Assembly (NCBI GenBank): GCA_051294375.1
Contig: CM119270.1
Span: forward strand, 6,448,369-6,512,368
Length of the DNA: 64,000 nt
Reading direction: 5' to 3'
Source: Paraspadella gotoi
Lineage: Eukaryota; Chaetognatha
Shown here: piece after piece, positions 47,870 through 60,774 of the stretch
How positions within the stretch are numbered: position 1 is the stretch's first letter
Layout of the letters: the number at the start of each line of letters is the position of its first letter
Translations under genes and position numbers: made by a program
Notes under the pieces: model-generated
The model's database searches: none
The model's input: the letters and a program-made list of their open reading frames with translations, nothing else
Told to the model about the DNA's origin: nothing

Positions 47870-48500
47870 ACGATGACATTTTGTTTGTCTGAGAAAAGTT
47901 GATCGAAAACTCTTTGTTTTAAATTCGATTTCATTCTTTTTTCTTTTATTTAATAATTGTTTAGTGGTAAATTTTATATATTTTCGGTTTGGTAAATCGA
48001 TTGAATTGCAAATTTCAATTTTTTTTCATTTAGCTAAATGACAGTGAGCGCGACAACTCACACGGATTAGATAAAGAAATATTTATTAGAAAGTAGTTTA
48101 TAAACAAAACGAAGTCCTTTATTGACCAAATTCAAAAAGTTTGTGGCAGAGTGAAAATAAGAATTATAAGATTTAAAATTTCATCTAATGTTATAGAGAG
48201 TTAACAACCTTAACTAAAATGGCAACAAATAACGAACGTCTCTGAAACGCCGTCCGGGCAACATTTTCCTTCCGACTCGGTAAAGGCTAAAACTATGACG
48301 GATTCGGCGCCATCTTGTTTCCTCCTCCTCCAATAAAAACGAGTTAATGGTCGCAGATGCATCAACATCTTTTTCTTAGTTTTTATCACTTTTTTATCCC
48401 TTCGCTATTGCGTTATAGACCACTACTACTAACTAATAAAAATTTCCCGCCAAGCTCGAGCGGTTTTACTTTTTTTTAAAGAAAAAATCCTTTCTTTCAC
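47870..48500. other. 3' flank of the CTLD-SRCR gene
   Basis: AT-rich 3' untranslated/intergenic DNA. On the minus strand CAAGATGGCGCCG near 48307-48319 matches a YY1-type promoter element (AAGATGGCG), but no gene could be attached to it. Confidence 0.4.
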
Positions 48501-48509
48501 CATCATTAC

Positions 48510-48524
48510 TCTCTCTCTCTCTCA

Positions 48525-48558
<34 letters not shown>

Positions 48559-48672
48559 GCTTTCTCTCTTTCTCTGCTCTCTTTCTTCTTCTTCTCCTCT
48601 CTCTCTCTCTCTCTCTCTCTACTCCTCTCTCTTCTCTCTCTCATCTCTCTCTCCTCTCTCCCTCTCTTCTCT

Positions 48673-48704
<32 letters not shown>

Positions 48705-48755
48705 ACTCTTCTCTCGCTTTCCTCTCTACTCTCTCTCTTCTCCTCTCTCTCGTCT
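48510..48755. repeat. (CT)n microsatellite
   Basis: About 245 bases of interrupted CT dinucleotide, continuing pyrimidine-rich to 49150 where another CT run (49083-49150) occurs. Confidence 0.9.
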
Positions 48756-49079
48756 CTTCCACCAGCTTCGAGTCAATGGAGTCGAAAAACGTGGCCGCCA
48801 CCCATTTTTCTTTTCTTTTTTTCCCTTTTTTTTCGTTTCGTTTTCCCTTTTGCTACTCTTCCCCGACTCTGCTTCCTCTTCTCTTTCCCTTTGACGATAA
48901 TTTTTTTCCTCCACTCCACTTTCTTTACGCTCCCCTTCCTCTAACCCTTCTAGTCTTACTCTGTTAATCTCACATGTTATCTGCTCTAATTATGTTTATT
49001 GTTGTTTTGTTGTTTCTAAATGTCCAGCTTCCGCCATATGTATATTTTTTCGTTTTTCTTCTTGTTTTTTGTTTTACCT

Positions 49080-49148
<69 letters not shown>

Positions 49149-49530
49149 CCCAACCCCTCCTTCCCCCTCTTCTTCTCCCCCCATTCGGTCAACATCTGTC
49201 TCTCTAAATAGTCTTTTCCCTAATAGTCTTTCCCGCCCCCCCATTTTCTCCTCTCCCTCTCTTTCCTCTCCAGACCTTTTCATTTATTTCCTTATATCAA
49301 CTAGTTTCCTCGTCTGCAATCTCCATCGATCCAAATTTACTCTCTCTCGCTCATTTCTTCCTAGACTTACCCCAGCGAACTTTCTTTTTCTAATCTCATT
49401 TCATTCTCATTTCATTCTCTTTTATTTTCTTTTATCTTTCTTCTCCATTTCATAATCATTCAATCAGCTCTCACGTAATTTCTTTTCTTATTTTTCTCTC
49501 ACATTCATATTCTCATGCACCACACTCTCC

Positions 49531-49905
49531 TTTTTTGTTTTCTTCTTCCTCCCTCTCTTCTCACCTGATCCTTCCCAACTTTTCTCCCCCTCTTCTTCCT
49601 TTTTTGTTTTCTTTTTTCTCCCTCTCTTCTCACCTAATCCTTCCCCACTTTCCTACCCCTCTTCCTCCCTTTTTTGTTTTCTTCTTCCTTCCTCTCTTCC
49701 CACCTGATCCTTCCACACTTTTCTCTCCCTCTTACTCCCTTTTTTGTTTTCTTCTTCCTCCCTCTCTTTTCACCTGATCCTTCCTCACTTTCCTCCCCCC
49801 TTCCTTCTTTTTTGTCTTCTTCTTTCTCCCTCTCTTCTCACCTGATCCTTCCCCACTTTCCTCCGACTCTTCCTCCCTTTTTTTGTTTTCTTCTACCTCC
49901 CCCTC
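49531..49905. repeat. About 66-bp pyrimidine minisatellite, five to six units
   Basis: Repeating TTTTTTGTTTTCTTCTTCC, then CTCTCTTCTCACCTGATCC, then TTCCCCACTTTCCTCCCCC with point differences. Confidence 0.85.
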
Positions 49906-50224
49906 TCCTCCGAGGGCCATCAGGGGAGTCGTCTACCATTTCAGGGTCAGCCATATTTTCTATTCTCTCGCGTCATTAGGACCATTTAATGACGTCACTG
50001 CAACCTCTTTTTTGACGTCACTGCACCCTCTTTGCACCCGCTTTTTATTCTATTTTCACGGTCCTTATTATTAATTAACCTGTCATTCTTCTAATCTTAT
50101 AAAGTTTAAAAACTGTTTTCATTCCTTTTTAGTGACTGTGTGCTTCGGCCACGTCCCTATATTTCTATATTTCCAACCTCATCCCACTCTTATTTCAACC
50201 CTCCTCCCCTTTCCACCCAAATTC

Positions 50225-50412
50225 NNNNNNNNNNNNNNNNNNNNNNNNNNNNNNNNNNNNNNNNNNNNNNNNNNNNNNNNNNNNNNNNNNNNNNNNNNNN
50301 NNNNNNNNNNNNNNNNNNNNNNNNNNNNNNNNNNNNNNNNNNNNNNNNNNNNNNNNNNNNNNNNNNNNNNNNNNNNNNNNNNNNNNNNNNNNNNNNNNNN
50401 NNNNNNNNNNNN
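50225..50412. other. Assembly gap (188 N)
   Basis: Right edge opens on a T run. Confidence 0.99.
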
Positions 50413-51226
50413 TTTTTTTTTTCTTTCGGCGGTCGAGGTGATTCGGGTCAGAGGATTGGTGAGTACTGAGGTGAAACGTGAGACGAGGTGATTGGTGACT
50501 GGTGAGATATCGTGAATCAGGGTAAAGCCGAAGTACGCTCCGGAGATCGATAAAGTGGTAAACACGTGGGGAGTTTTGTCCAGGTGTACGTGTGTGATAT
50601 TCGTGAACCAAAACTCGGAGGCAGAGTGAGAATTTACTGTGGAGTAACGAATGTGAGGGACCTTCACAAAAAAACGTAAAGCTGATTGGTGAAGAGCTCA
50701 GTGAATTTTGAGATCGAAGAGGACTTATTTGCGATCGAAGAATTGAACAATAAGAATTGACGTATTGCACGAAGAGATCGCATATCATCATTGATTCCCG
50801 CCGACTCATTATGCCGCTCAGAACCCTCACCGCGATATGCCAGGCAAGAAACAAATGCCACATGAAATCAGCTCCCCTGTAAACCACGCCGCACATTGAC
50901 CAAAGTAAGGCTCCACATTTTTGTTTCTTGCTTTGTGCTTCCTCCTCCTCGAGACGGCGAATCCATTTTGGACATAACTCACGTCAGTTGTCCCTTACCA
51001 CACTTCACTTTACCTCGCCCTGCCTCAATCAGCCTACCCTAACCTCAACTCCCTTTAACTCACCTCAGCCAGCCTCAGCTCGCCCAGCCTTCGACCGAAC
51101 TTACCGGTTGCCACCTCCAAGGGAAAAAATGTCGCGCAAATCGAAGTTTTGCTGCGGCTCCATGGCACCATGGAATCGCTGTGGCGCTAATTGGAAACGC
51201 GCTCACTCTCTCCTCTCTCTCTCTCT

Positions 51227-51339
51227 NNNNNNNNNNNNNNNNNNNNNNNNNNNNNNNNNNNNNNNNNNNNNNNNNNNNNNNNNNNNNNNNNNNNNNNNNN
51301 NNNNNNNNNNNNNNNNNNNNNNNNNNNNNNNNNNNNNNN
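51227..51339. other. Assembly gap (113 N) inside a CT microsatellite
   Basis: CT repeat on both sides. Confidence 0.99.
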
Positions 51340-51611
51340 TCTCTCTCTCTCTCTCTTCTTCCCTCAATCCCCTTTCTCACTCTTTCCCACGCCCTCTCTC
51401 TCTCTCAGTCTCTGCCAACGAGCAGATCTAATTAGTCTTCGATGTAAATTCTCCCATTTTTAATCCAACGCGAGGGAAAGTCGTAAATTTACTTATTCAA
51501 AAGTGTTAAGCGTAAAAAAGAAATTCGTTATATTTTTAAAAAAAAATTAAGTTAACCTTCCTTTCGTACTCTTAATATCTAAAGGCTAAACAAAACGTTG
51601 GTCTCTCTCTC

Positions 51612-51755
51612 NNNNNNNNNNNNNNNNNNNNNNNNNNNNNNNNNNNNNNNNNNNNNNNNNNNNNNNNNNNNNNNNNNNNNNNNNNNNNNNNNNNNNNNNN
51701 NNNNNNNNNNNNNNNNNNNNNNNNNNNNNNNNNNNNNNNNNNNNNNNNNNNNNNN
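51612..51755. other. Assembly gap (144 N) inside a CT microsatellite
   Basis: CT repeat on both sides. Confidence 0.99.
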
Positions 51756-52479
51756 TCTCTCTCCCTTTTTTTCTCTCATTCGATTCTTCATCTTTCAGTT
51801 TATTTCCCTCCCATTTTTGAGTCTTGATTTTTCTCCTTATGTTTTTGTTTTTCTTTATAACATTTAATTAAATTCGAGTTTTTTTCTTTTTCCTAATGAA
51901 ATTTTGCTTTTCTTCAATTTCGTCCCCTTTTTCAATTTTTTTTTCATGAGATATTTAGATGAGGAACTTTATTGAGAAAATAAATTTTTTTTCTTCTTAG
52001 ACAATATTTTATTTGTAATTTAGGTTCGAGTTGATGCGTAATTTTTTTTCTTAAAAAATACAACTGTTAAAAGACTCTTTCCACAGACAATTAATACCTT
52101 CTTTCTTTTCTCGACCCTCGATAGCAGTAAGGGGGCAGAAACGTTACTCCAAATTGACGTAAATCAGTTGGCGTAAATCAAATATTTAAAAGTCAAACTT
52201 GGAATTAACGATTAAAGTACACTTCGATTGGCTTAATATAAGGTTTAAAACCATCCAATAAAGAAAATCAGTATTTTTAAAAATTTTGTGCAATACCCTA
52301 CCCTCGTTGCTCTTTTGTTGAATAATTTGGAGGCGAATCCTTCTTTTCCCGATAAACAATCCAAAAGGGGTTTCTAAAAATGTAAAAGAGAAGTTTGGGC
52401 ACGGCAAAAGTGAGCGCGAATAGAAGGAAATAGTGAGAGGCAAAAGGAAAAATAAAGAAGACGGAGATTAATCAAGAAA

Positions 52480-53400
52480 AGAATTAAGAAGCTGGATAAT
52501 AAGGAGCGGTACACATCACGAACATGCACATTGAAAGAAAAAGAGGTTGAGATGAAATAAAGCAACGAAAAGAGAGGAAAAAGGAGAAAAAAAGAAGAGA
52601 GATTAAAGGAAAAAGAATTAATGAGCTCGATAAATAAGAGCGGAATAGAAATGAATTGAAGAAAGAGTTTGAGATGAAATAATAGCCCAAGAAAAGAGAG
52701 GAAAAAGGAAAAAAAAGAGAAAGAAGAATAAAAAGAAAAGAATTAAGAGCTGATAATAAGGAGCGGAATAGAAAATGACATTGGAAGAAAAGAGGGTTTG
52801 AGATGATAATAAAGCAAGAAAAGAGAGGAAAAATGGAAAAAAAAGAAGAGAGATAAAAGAAAAGAACTTAAGAGCTGATAATAAGGAGCGGAATAGAAAT
52901 TTGACATTTGAAGAAAAGAGGTTTGAGATGAAATAAAGGCAAGAAAAGAGAGGAAAAAAAGGAAAAAAAAAAAGGAAGAGAGATAAAGAAAAGGAATTAA
53001 GAGCTGATAATAAGGAGCGGAATAGAAATGACATTTGAGAAAAGACTGTTTGAGATGGAAATAAAGCAAGGGAAAAAGAGAGGAAAAAGGAAAAAAAAAG
53101 AAGGAGAGATAAAGAAAAAGAATTAAGAGCTGATAATAAGCCGAGCGAATAGAAATGACCATTGAAGAAAAGATGGTTTTAGATGAATAAAAGGCCAAGA
53201 AATGAGAGGAAAAAGGAAAAAAAAAGAAAGAGAGATAAAAGAAAAGTAATTAAGAGCTGATAATAAGGAGCGGAATTAGAAATAATGACATTGAAGAAAA
53301 GAGGTTTGATGATGAAATAAGCAAAAGAAGAAAAGAGAGGAAAAAGGAAAAAAAAGAAGAGAGATAAAAGAAAAGAATTAAGAGCTGATAATAAGGAGCT
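52480..53400. repeat. About 127-bp tandem repeat (satellite-like), seven to eight units
   Basis: GAATTAAGAGCTGATAATAAG recurs near 52482, 52617, 52741, 52866, 52995, 53121, 53248 and 53376. Each unit continues GAGCGGAATAGAAATGACA, TTGAAGAAAAGAGG, GATGAAATAAAGCAAG and a purine-rich end. Unit lengths are 124-135 with A-run indels. The strand is strongly purine-rich throughout. Confidence 0.9.
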
Positions 53401-53819
53401 GATAAAGAAGTAACAGGGCAAAGAGAAACAGATAGAAGACATAAACTTGCTAAGAACCAAGAGGGCAGAGGGTAAGAGATATAATAAGAAATTTAATGTG
53501 CATACATAAAAAGAGAAGGTGTTATTATGGGCCTTGACATGAAGGAAGGTAGTCCTCATGGAAATGAGATGCGTTGCAGATAAGGTTATAGAACCCCCAT
53601 CTACAGGGAATTCGGTGAAACACAGAAAATCAGTTGTTAACGCAAGAAAATAAGGTGCAGACATGAGGAAATAAGAGGAGAAAATGAGCTATGTTTTTTT
53701 AATTTTACCAGAATTTTCCGGACGTCGACTGTATAGTACAAAAATCAAAGATCCCTCTTTGATACCTGTGCGAACACATACGTTTATCGTTCTCAACAGG
53801 CCCACTCTCTCTTCATCTA

Positions 53820-53850
<31 letters not shown>

Positions 53851-53971
53851 TCTCCTCTCTCTTTCTCTCTTTCTTTCTCTTTCTCTCTTCCTCTCTCTTC
53901 TTCTCTCTTCTCTCTCTTCTCTTCTCTCTCTCTTCTCTCTCTCTCTCTACTCTTCTCTCTTTCTCTTCTTG

Positions 53972-54028
<57 letters not shown>

Positions 54029-54917
54029 ATCTATCTCTTCTTTTCTTTCTTTACTTTCTATCTCTCTATTCACTTAGAGAGAAAAAGAGAGAGAGAAATA
54101 TAAGCAAGCAGATCGATGTTTCAATGACATCATGACTGCTGCTGTGTGAGACAATCAACACTTGACTGTCCCAAGAGCAACGAGCTTTGTAATCAACCAA
54201 GGAATTCACTTCTCACTGAGAATTTCTCAGCTCACGCGTCCCACATAAAATTCTTTGATTCACTTTTCTTTCTTTCTTTCTGTGACCTAATTCTGTCCCA
54301 AGTCCACGAGCCACGCCTTTACAATTTTCGCCACGTGGCGCCAGTGTTTAAATAATTGACGTCCTAGCGATGAAAGGTAAAATTTCTTTTGTGATTCTAT
54401 GATTGATATCCGTGTATAAATGTATTGGCGCACTTTATACAAACGTAATCTTGCCTATGAAAATTGCAAAATTACTTGTTTCAGTATTTTAAGTATTAGA
54501 TTTTATAATTTATAATATTCATTAAAATTATATATTACGAATTCTATATTTTTTGTTGTAATTTTAATTTGAAAATATTATGAAATTGGTACAACCAATA
54601 TAAAAATTATCCATTCATTTTATAAATAAGCTATATATTATTATTGGGAAAGGGTTGTTAGTGTTGTCTTCTGGAAATAGAGGGAGAATCTATAATTTGC
54701 CTATATAATTTGTATGATTTAATAACACATATTTAATTGTTCTAATATAGTATTTTATTTATTTTCAAGAGGTTCTTCTAATCTCAATTCACCAATCACC
54801 ATGAGACAGTCCGTCCGTCTGTTTTTTGGTTCGTCTGTTAGTCCGTCTAAATCAAAAGGCTAATCATCTTACCCGTCACTTTATCAGCCGATCCCAGAGC
54901 CACGCCTTGCAACCGCC
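53401..54917. other. Mixed intergenic DNA with a CT microsatellite
   Basis: (CT)n with TTCT interruptions at 53813-54020. 54100-54360 has moderate GC and a short hairpin around CTGAGAATTTCTCAG. AT-rich DNA follows, with R1 copy 3 listed separately. No supported exon. Confidence 0.5.
54581..54634. repeat. Dispersed repeat family R1, truncated copy 3
   Basis: Matches the first 54 bases of 4701-4839 and 36581-36719 (TGAAATTGGTACAACCAA through AATAAGCTAT) and then diverges. Confidence 0.6.
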
Positions 54918-55185
54918 ACCTTTCACCGTGCCATCGAAGCCGTTGATTTGTGCCATTTTAGGCGTTGCTTCCTGCCTTCGAGGCCATCGCTTCATGCCAT
55001 TTTAGCCGTTGCTTCCTGCCTTCGCGACCGTTGCTTCGTGCCATTTTGGGCGTTGCTTCCTGCCTTCGCGACTGTAGCTTTGTGCCATTTTGGGCGTTGC
55101 TTTCTGCCATTGAGGCCGTAACTTCGTGCCATTTTGGCTGTTGCTACCTGCCATCAAGGCCGTTGCCTCCTGCCACTTTCCAGGC
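54918..55185. repeat. About 43-bp minisatellite, about six units
   Basis: Units read CGTTGCTTCCTGCCTTCG, then an ACCGTTGCTTCGTG-like part, then CCATTTTGGG, at roughly 54920, 54964, 55008, 55051, 55095 and 55138. It is GC-richer than its surroundings. The open frame across it (54965-55210) is repeat-derived. Confidence 0.85.
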
Positions 55186-56579
55186 CTTTTTCATCGTTTC
55201 ATCCACTTGAATTATCTTCGTTGCGACGAAAGACGTTGACCTTGTTGTTGTTGTCGTCGTCGTTGTCGTCGTTGTGCCCCACATTGTCTCGTTCCCCTCG
55301 AGGCGATAACGCCGTCGGACGTGCCCTTCTCTCTCCCATTAAACCCCGATCAAGGAGTCCCCCTACGCCTCCCTCCGTTTGTCCGAACTGATTAGCTCAA
55401 CCTCCTTTTCCTACCAACTTCACCCTTTCGTTGACGCTACTAAAGCCAAACCATATTTGTACTATTTCAATATCAAAGTTGACAAAGTTTGTTAATTGAA
55501 GTTAATTTCATTTACAGGGTAGGGATTCAAAGTCTAGAAAATCTGTATAGCTTTATAATTTTTTCATATTGTGACCCATTAAAAAAAAATTGAATGGAAA
55601 ATTCTTAACCAGTCCTTGTTATAACTAATTATGCCTGATTTGTCATGTTATTACTCACCACGCATCACCGTCCGACTGGTTATTTACCCTTTTCTTTCCT
55701 GTTAACCTAATGTGCTTCATCCCCGCCGGTCTTTCCACCAAAACCCCCATATTTCCTCCCGACCCGCCAATCTAAACCCTCTTTAACACCCCTTTATCAC
55801 CCCTTCCACTGCCCGTCTCCCCGTTGTCCTACTTACATAACCCGCGGGACCAGAACCTGGATCAAGACTCGAGCCTCACACGAACGAAAGCTACAATTTA
55901 CAAGCCACCNNNNNNNNNNNNNNNNNNNNNNNNNNNNNNNNNNNNNNNNNNNNNNNNNNNNNNNNNNNNNNNNNNNNNNNNNNNNNNNNNNNNNNNNNNN
56001 NNNNNNNNNNNNNNNNNNNNNNNNNNNNNNNNNNNNNNNNNNNNNNNNNNNNNNNNNNNNNNNNNNNNNNNNNNNNNNNNNNNNNNNNNNNNNNNNNNNN
56101 NNNNNNNNNNNNNNNNNNNNNNNNNNNNNNNNNNNNNNNNNNNNNNNNNNNNNNNNNNNNNNNNNNNNNNNNNNNNNNNNNNNNNNNNNNNNNNNNNNNN
56201 NNNNNNNNNNNNNNNNNNNNNNNNNNNNNNNNNNNNNNNNNNNNNNNNNNNNNNNNNNNNNNNNNNNNNNNNNNNNNNNNNNNNNNNNNNNNNNNNNNNN
56301 NNNNNNNNNNNNNNNNNNNNNNNNNNNNNNNNNNNNNNNNNNNNNNNNNNNNNNNNNNNNNNNNNNNNNNNNNNNNNNNNNNNNNNNNNNNNNNNNNNNN
56401 NNNNNNNNNNNNNNNNNNNNNNNNNNNNNNNNNNNNNNNNNNNNNNNNNNNNNNNNNNNNNNNNNAACGATGACGACGACGATGAAGACGACAAAAGAGA
56501 TTCATTGTTTATTTTAAAAACTGTGTGTTATTTTAAAAACAGGTTTAAACAAAATTGCTTCTCAGTTGTTGATTGTTGA
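55186..56579. other. Intergenic DNA and a large gap
   Basis: 55186-55909 has mixed composition with a (GTT/GTC)n patch at 55235-55275 and C-rich tracts near 55720-55830; no exon was identified. N run 55910-56465, then a GAC/GAT patch. Confidence 0.5.
55910..56465. other. Assembly gap (556 N)
   Basis: Run of N; the right flank is a GAC-rich patch. Confidence 0.99.
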
Positions 56580-57214
56580 TCAGTAAAACATTAATATAAA
56601 AGAAAAAAAATGGTAAAAATCAAATGTGCTATTACGTATAATCTTGGATTACTAGGTGGTTGAAGGGCAGAAAAGTGGCTGAAAAAAAAAAAGAAAAAGA
56701 AAGAAATGAAAAAAGAAATAGAGAAGTGACTGGGAAGAGAATAAAAAATAATAAAAAGAGAAGAAAAAAAGAAGAAATAGTAAAGAAAAGGAATAGGAGA
56801 AAAGAAACGAGCGGAAATTCAAGCGGAAAAGAAGGAAAGGAGAAAAATGAAGAAAAATGAAGGCGCGATAAGTTTGGGCGGAGAAATGTAGGCGGAGGAA
56901 GGAGAGACGTGGATGAGAAGGAGAAGAAGGAGAAGAAGAAGAAGAAGAAGAAGAAGAAGAAGAAGAAGAAAAAGGAAGAGGAGAAGAATAAGAAGAAGAA
57001 GAAGAAGAAGAAGAAGAGATAGGAGAAGAAATAGAAGAAGTAGAAGAAGAAGAGGGTAAAAATGGAGGAAGAAAAAGAAGTTGCAAATGCGGGAGGCAAA
57101 ATATAAAAAGACAAAGAAAGTAATGAAGAAACAGAAAAATATTAAAGTTAAATATATAAAGAATATGTTGACATAGTGAAAAAAGCCTTTCGTTTCGTTG
57201 CGTTTTAATATTGA
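56580..57214. repeat. Purine-rich block with (AAG)n microsatellite
   Basis: Purine-rich from 56660; an AAG/GAAG run at 56920-57018. All open frames here are low-complexity. Confidence 0.8.
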
Positions 57215-57364
57215 CAGAGAAAACAAAGTATATTTTTGTTTACAAACGATTTTTATTTTTGAAACGAAAATTTTTCGACTCTTTTTTCGAGTCTACTGCA
57301 TTGAAAATGTTTTAAAAATAAAACTCGTTGTTTGTGAACAAAAATATACTTTGTTTTCTCTCTG
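57215..57364. mobile_element. Small foldback (inverted-repeat) element
   Basis: Left end CAGAGAAAACAAAGTATATT and right end AATATACTTTGTTTTCTCTC are near-perfect inverses. Pairing continues imperfectly inward through TTTTTGTTTACAAAC/GTTTGTGAACAAAAA toward the central CGACTC..TTTTTT..CGAGTC hairpin. About 150 bases, no coding capacity; looks like a MITE. Confidence 0.7.
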
Positions 57365-58752
57365 AATAAAGAATAAGTTGAAAAAAAAAGTAAAGATCCA
57401 GAGGTAAAAAAAAAGAATAAAGAAGGAAAAGAAAGAAGAGTGAAGGACTTCGGGTCATCGTGACCACAGGTTTTTTTGCACTCCTTGCGTCTTTCTCAGC
57501 TCATCTCCGTGGTTGGTTGGTTCGCTCGTCAGAGAAGTTTAGATATAATTATATGTACTATGTTGGATTAAGAGGGGAGTGGATATTTGTAATTAAGATC
57601 TGGTATGGAAGGAGGAATACTGCGATAAGGAACGAATAGACGAAAAATATTAATTAGGAAAGGGAAAAAATTGTAAAATAACACAAAAATGATGTAGTAT
57701 TATATAACATATAATGAAGCCGAGTAATCTATACATAGTAGTTAATAAACTGGTCAGAATTGATAGACATGTTGCAGGTTCTTGGAGAGTCATTATCTTG
57801 CTAGTGTGATAGAAGAGAGATGGCGAGATTAGAGCGATGACGATTGGATCGAATAAATCATAAAAAAAACTAACGCTGTTAAGAATAATAATAATAATAA
57901 ACATTTAAACTAGAACCGTATTTTAATCCGCCTGCAACATAAGCCCGCGGTTTTTAAAAAAACCTTCAGAAGATGCAATAAGACATGATACTAATAACCA
58001 AATAAATGAATAATAATTTTGATGATAATAATAAATAATAATGAAAATGGAACTGAAGGAAAGACCAAAAAGAAAACGAAAAAGGAAGAAAATTGAAAAG
58101 GGAAGGAAAAGGAGATGAAAAGAAAAGGAAATGAAAAGAAAAGGAAAAGAAAAGGAAAAGAAAAGGAAAAGAAAGGCGGAAGAAAGAAAAGTAATGCAGT
58201 AGAGAAAGGAGACAATAAAAGGCAGACAAGAGGGCGGAAGATAAGAGAGGAGGAAGAGGAGGAGGAAGATGAGGAAAGAATAATAAGCACGGAATCGGGC
58301 CGGAACGGAGGGATAAGAAGAAACTCAAATAAAAAAGGTGATGGCATAAACCGTTGAACCACCTGTAAACGCGAAGCACATCTTACTGGGGGCGTGCTAA
58401 GGTGAGTGAGTGAAGGGAAAAACGAGCAGAGAGAGAGAAGAAGACGAGAGAAGATGAGAGAGAGATGAGAGATGAGAGAGAGAGAGAGACGATGATGAGA
58501 GACGAGATGAGAGAGAGAGAGAGAGAGAACTTCGCTGCCGTTAATAAGAAAAAGAAACAACTCGATTTACCAAAACAGCAAATAAACTTAGAAAAAGTAT
58601 TAGAAGAACAGAAAAATGGATAGACGGATAGAAAGATAAGAGAAAATGAAATAAAGAAAAGAAAAGAAAAAAAAAGGAAAAAACGAAAGAAAAATATATA
58701 CAGAAAGATAGAAAGAAAGAAATAAAGAAAGAAAGAAAGACAAATGAAAATA

Positions 58753-58842
<90 letters not shown>

Positions 58843-60730
58843 CCAGGTTATCCGATTAATAATCTCATCGATTCAAAACCAACACCACTTTCCCCCCCTT
58901 TTTTCCTTGTTTTCCTTTTTCTCTCGTTTTCCTTTTCATTTCTCCTTTTCTTTCCTCCCTTTTTCCTCGCACTACATCCCCTTCCTCTTTCCTTCCTCTT
59001 CCTCTTCCTCCTCTTCTCGTTCCTCCTCCATACTTTTCAGCGTTGATGTGATAGAAACAATTTTTTGGGAGGAGACTTATTGAATATACGCGCATCTGCG
59101 TCCCTATAAACGGTAATGACTTTGCTCCTATGAACAGAGAGCGAGAGAGAAGAGACATCTAGAGAGATTGAGCTGATGGAGCAGGAGAGCACGAGAGAGA
59201 GAGAGGAGAACGAGAGATGAGAGATAAGATGAGGAGATGGGAGGGGAAGTGATGAGTGAGTATAGAGTTTATCGTATTTGCGATTAGTTACGAAAAAATG
59301 GATATCTTGTAATGTTAAAAAATGACTTAAAATCCAAAAAGAAAATATATACTGTCAACTGCGTACTTACTCACACAGTTGTAGATACTGTAATCCTCAT
59401 ACTAACCAACTAAACTCTCATACTCCAAGAAGCCGTCCAAACTGAAAATACGGTAAAACTCTCCAACCGTGACGCCGACAAATTGTCAAACCGTCAACCC
59501 GTCAAAATGTCAAAACTGTCATCGTGCTTCTCTTTTTCTCATGACCAAGTTCGAGTTTCCGGCGCCGGCGCCCCTCGGCCTTCCGCCTCCCATTTCTTTT
59601 TTCTCTTTCGCCCCAGATTCTTTTCTCTCTCCTTTCGTTTTGTTTTGTTTTGTTTTGTTTTTGCTTCTTTCCTTTCGGTTTTCTTGTTTCTCCGTCGTGG
59701 AAAAAAAAACACTGGTCGACTTTTGGGGCGTATTTTACAAAAGCGTCCCGGTTCAGGTTAAATTCGACGAAATGTTTATTACTTTATCGGCCGAAAAATA
59801 ATAAGGAATTTTATTTAAAAAAAAAACAGGGCTTTTTAAAATATTTACTGTATGAAAAATACTGAAAAGAAAAGAAAAATTAAATATAGGTAGTGTAAGG
59901 TTAAGTCTAACTAAAAACAGAAAAATAATCTTTCAAATAAGAAACATATTTGAATTGGGTTTAAGGTCGGGCATTAGGTTTGTATTGGCATTAGGTTTTA
60001 GTAATTAAGATTTAGGGTTAATATTAAGTGTTAATATTAAGTGTTAAGGATTAAACAAGCATTAGGTCAGAGTCAGAGATTTGGATCAGAGATTTGGGTT
60101 AAAATTACGTTTACAGATAAGGAGCAGAAATACAGAACAGAAAATAGAGCCGACTTTTGTTTCTTACTCCAAACAGACTTCACGGCAGGAGGGGGAAAAT
60201 CCCCTTTTTTTTCTCATCGCTGAGTCGAGATTTATTCTGGGATTTAGATTTACTATCGATATTCATTATCGATTCACTATAAATATTTGGATTAATTAAC
60301 CATTAACCAATTACACATCCTCCCTACGGTAACTCATTCCCCTTGCTCCTTTCTCTCATTTACTTCCCCTCCCACCCCTGCCCTTTCTCCTCCACCCTCA
60401 CCCCCTCACTCGGCCAAACGACCAAAACCACAATTTTATGACCGATAATTTTCACTAGCGTCTTAAACGAGCCCCCTCTCTGTCTGTCCCTCTCTCCGTC
60501 CTTCCGTTCATCCCTCAATTATGTCTCTTTGGTCCGACGTCGCTTCTTCTCTTTATTTCTTTTGCTTCCTCCATTTACTCATTTGCTTTTCTCTCTTAGT
60601 TCGTCCCTTCTCTCTCTCTCTTTGGTCACGTCCTTTGTTTATACGCTTTCTTTCTTTGTTTTTCTTTCTTTCTATCGTTATTTCTTACTTTTTTCTTTCT
60701 TTCTTATTACTGTTCTTTCTATTTTTTCCT

Positions 60731-60774
<44 letters not shown>

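Larger units (their letters stand above)
48756..52479. other. Pyrimidine-rich and gap-rich region without a supported gene
   Basis: 48850-49910 is almost purely pyrimidine on the plus strand. 50413-51200 has mixed composition with GGTGA- and CCTCA-type degenerate repeats and open minus-strand frames (50500-50890) lacking splice support. Three gaps. 51770-52180 is AT-rich. Confidence 0.5.

Noticed and set aside
50195-50890. Minus-strand overlapping ORFs across a gap
   Set aside because: Two frames are open at once, half the length is N, and no splice-consistent model emerges.
59469-59801. GC-richer ORF with KKTLVDFWGVFYKSVPVQVKF
   Set aside because: All three frames are partly open, no signal or domain is recognised, and I found no clear exon boundaries.
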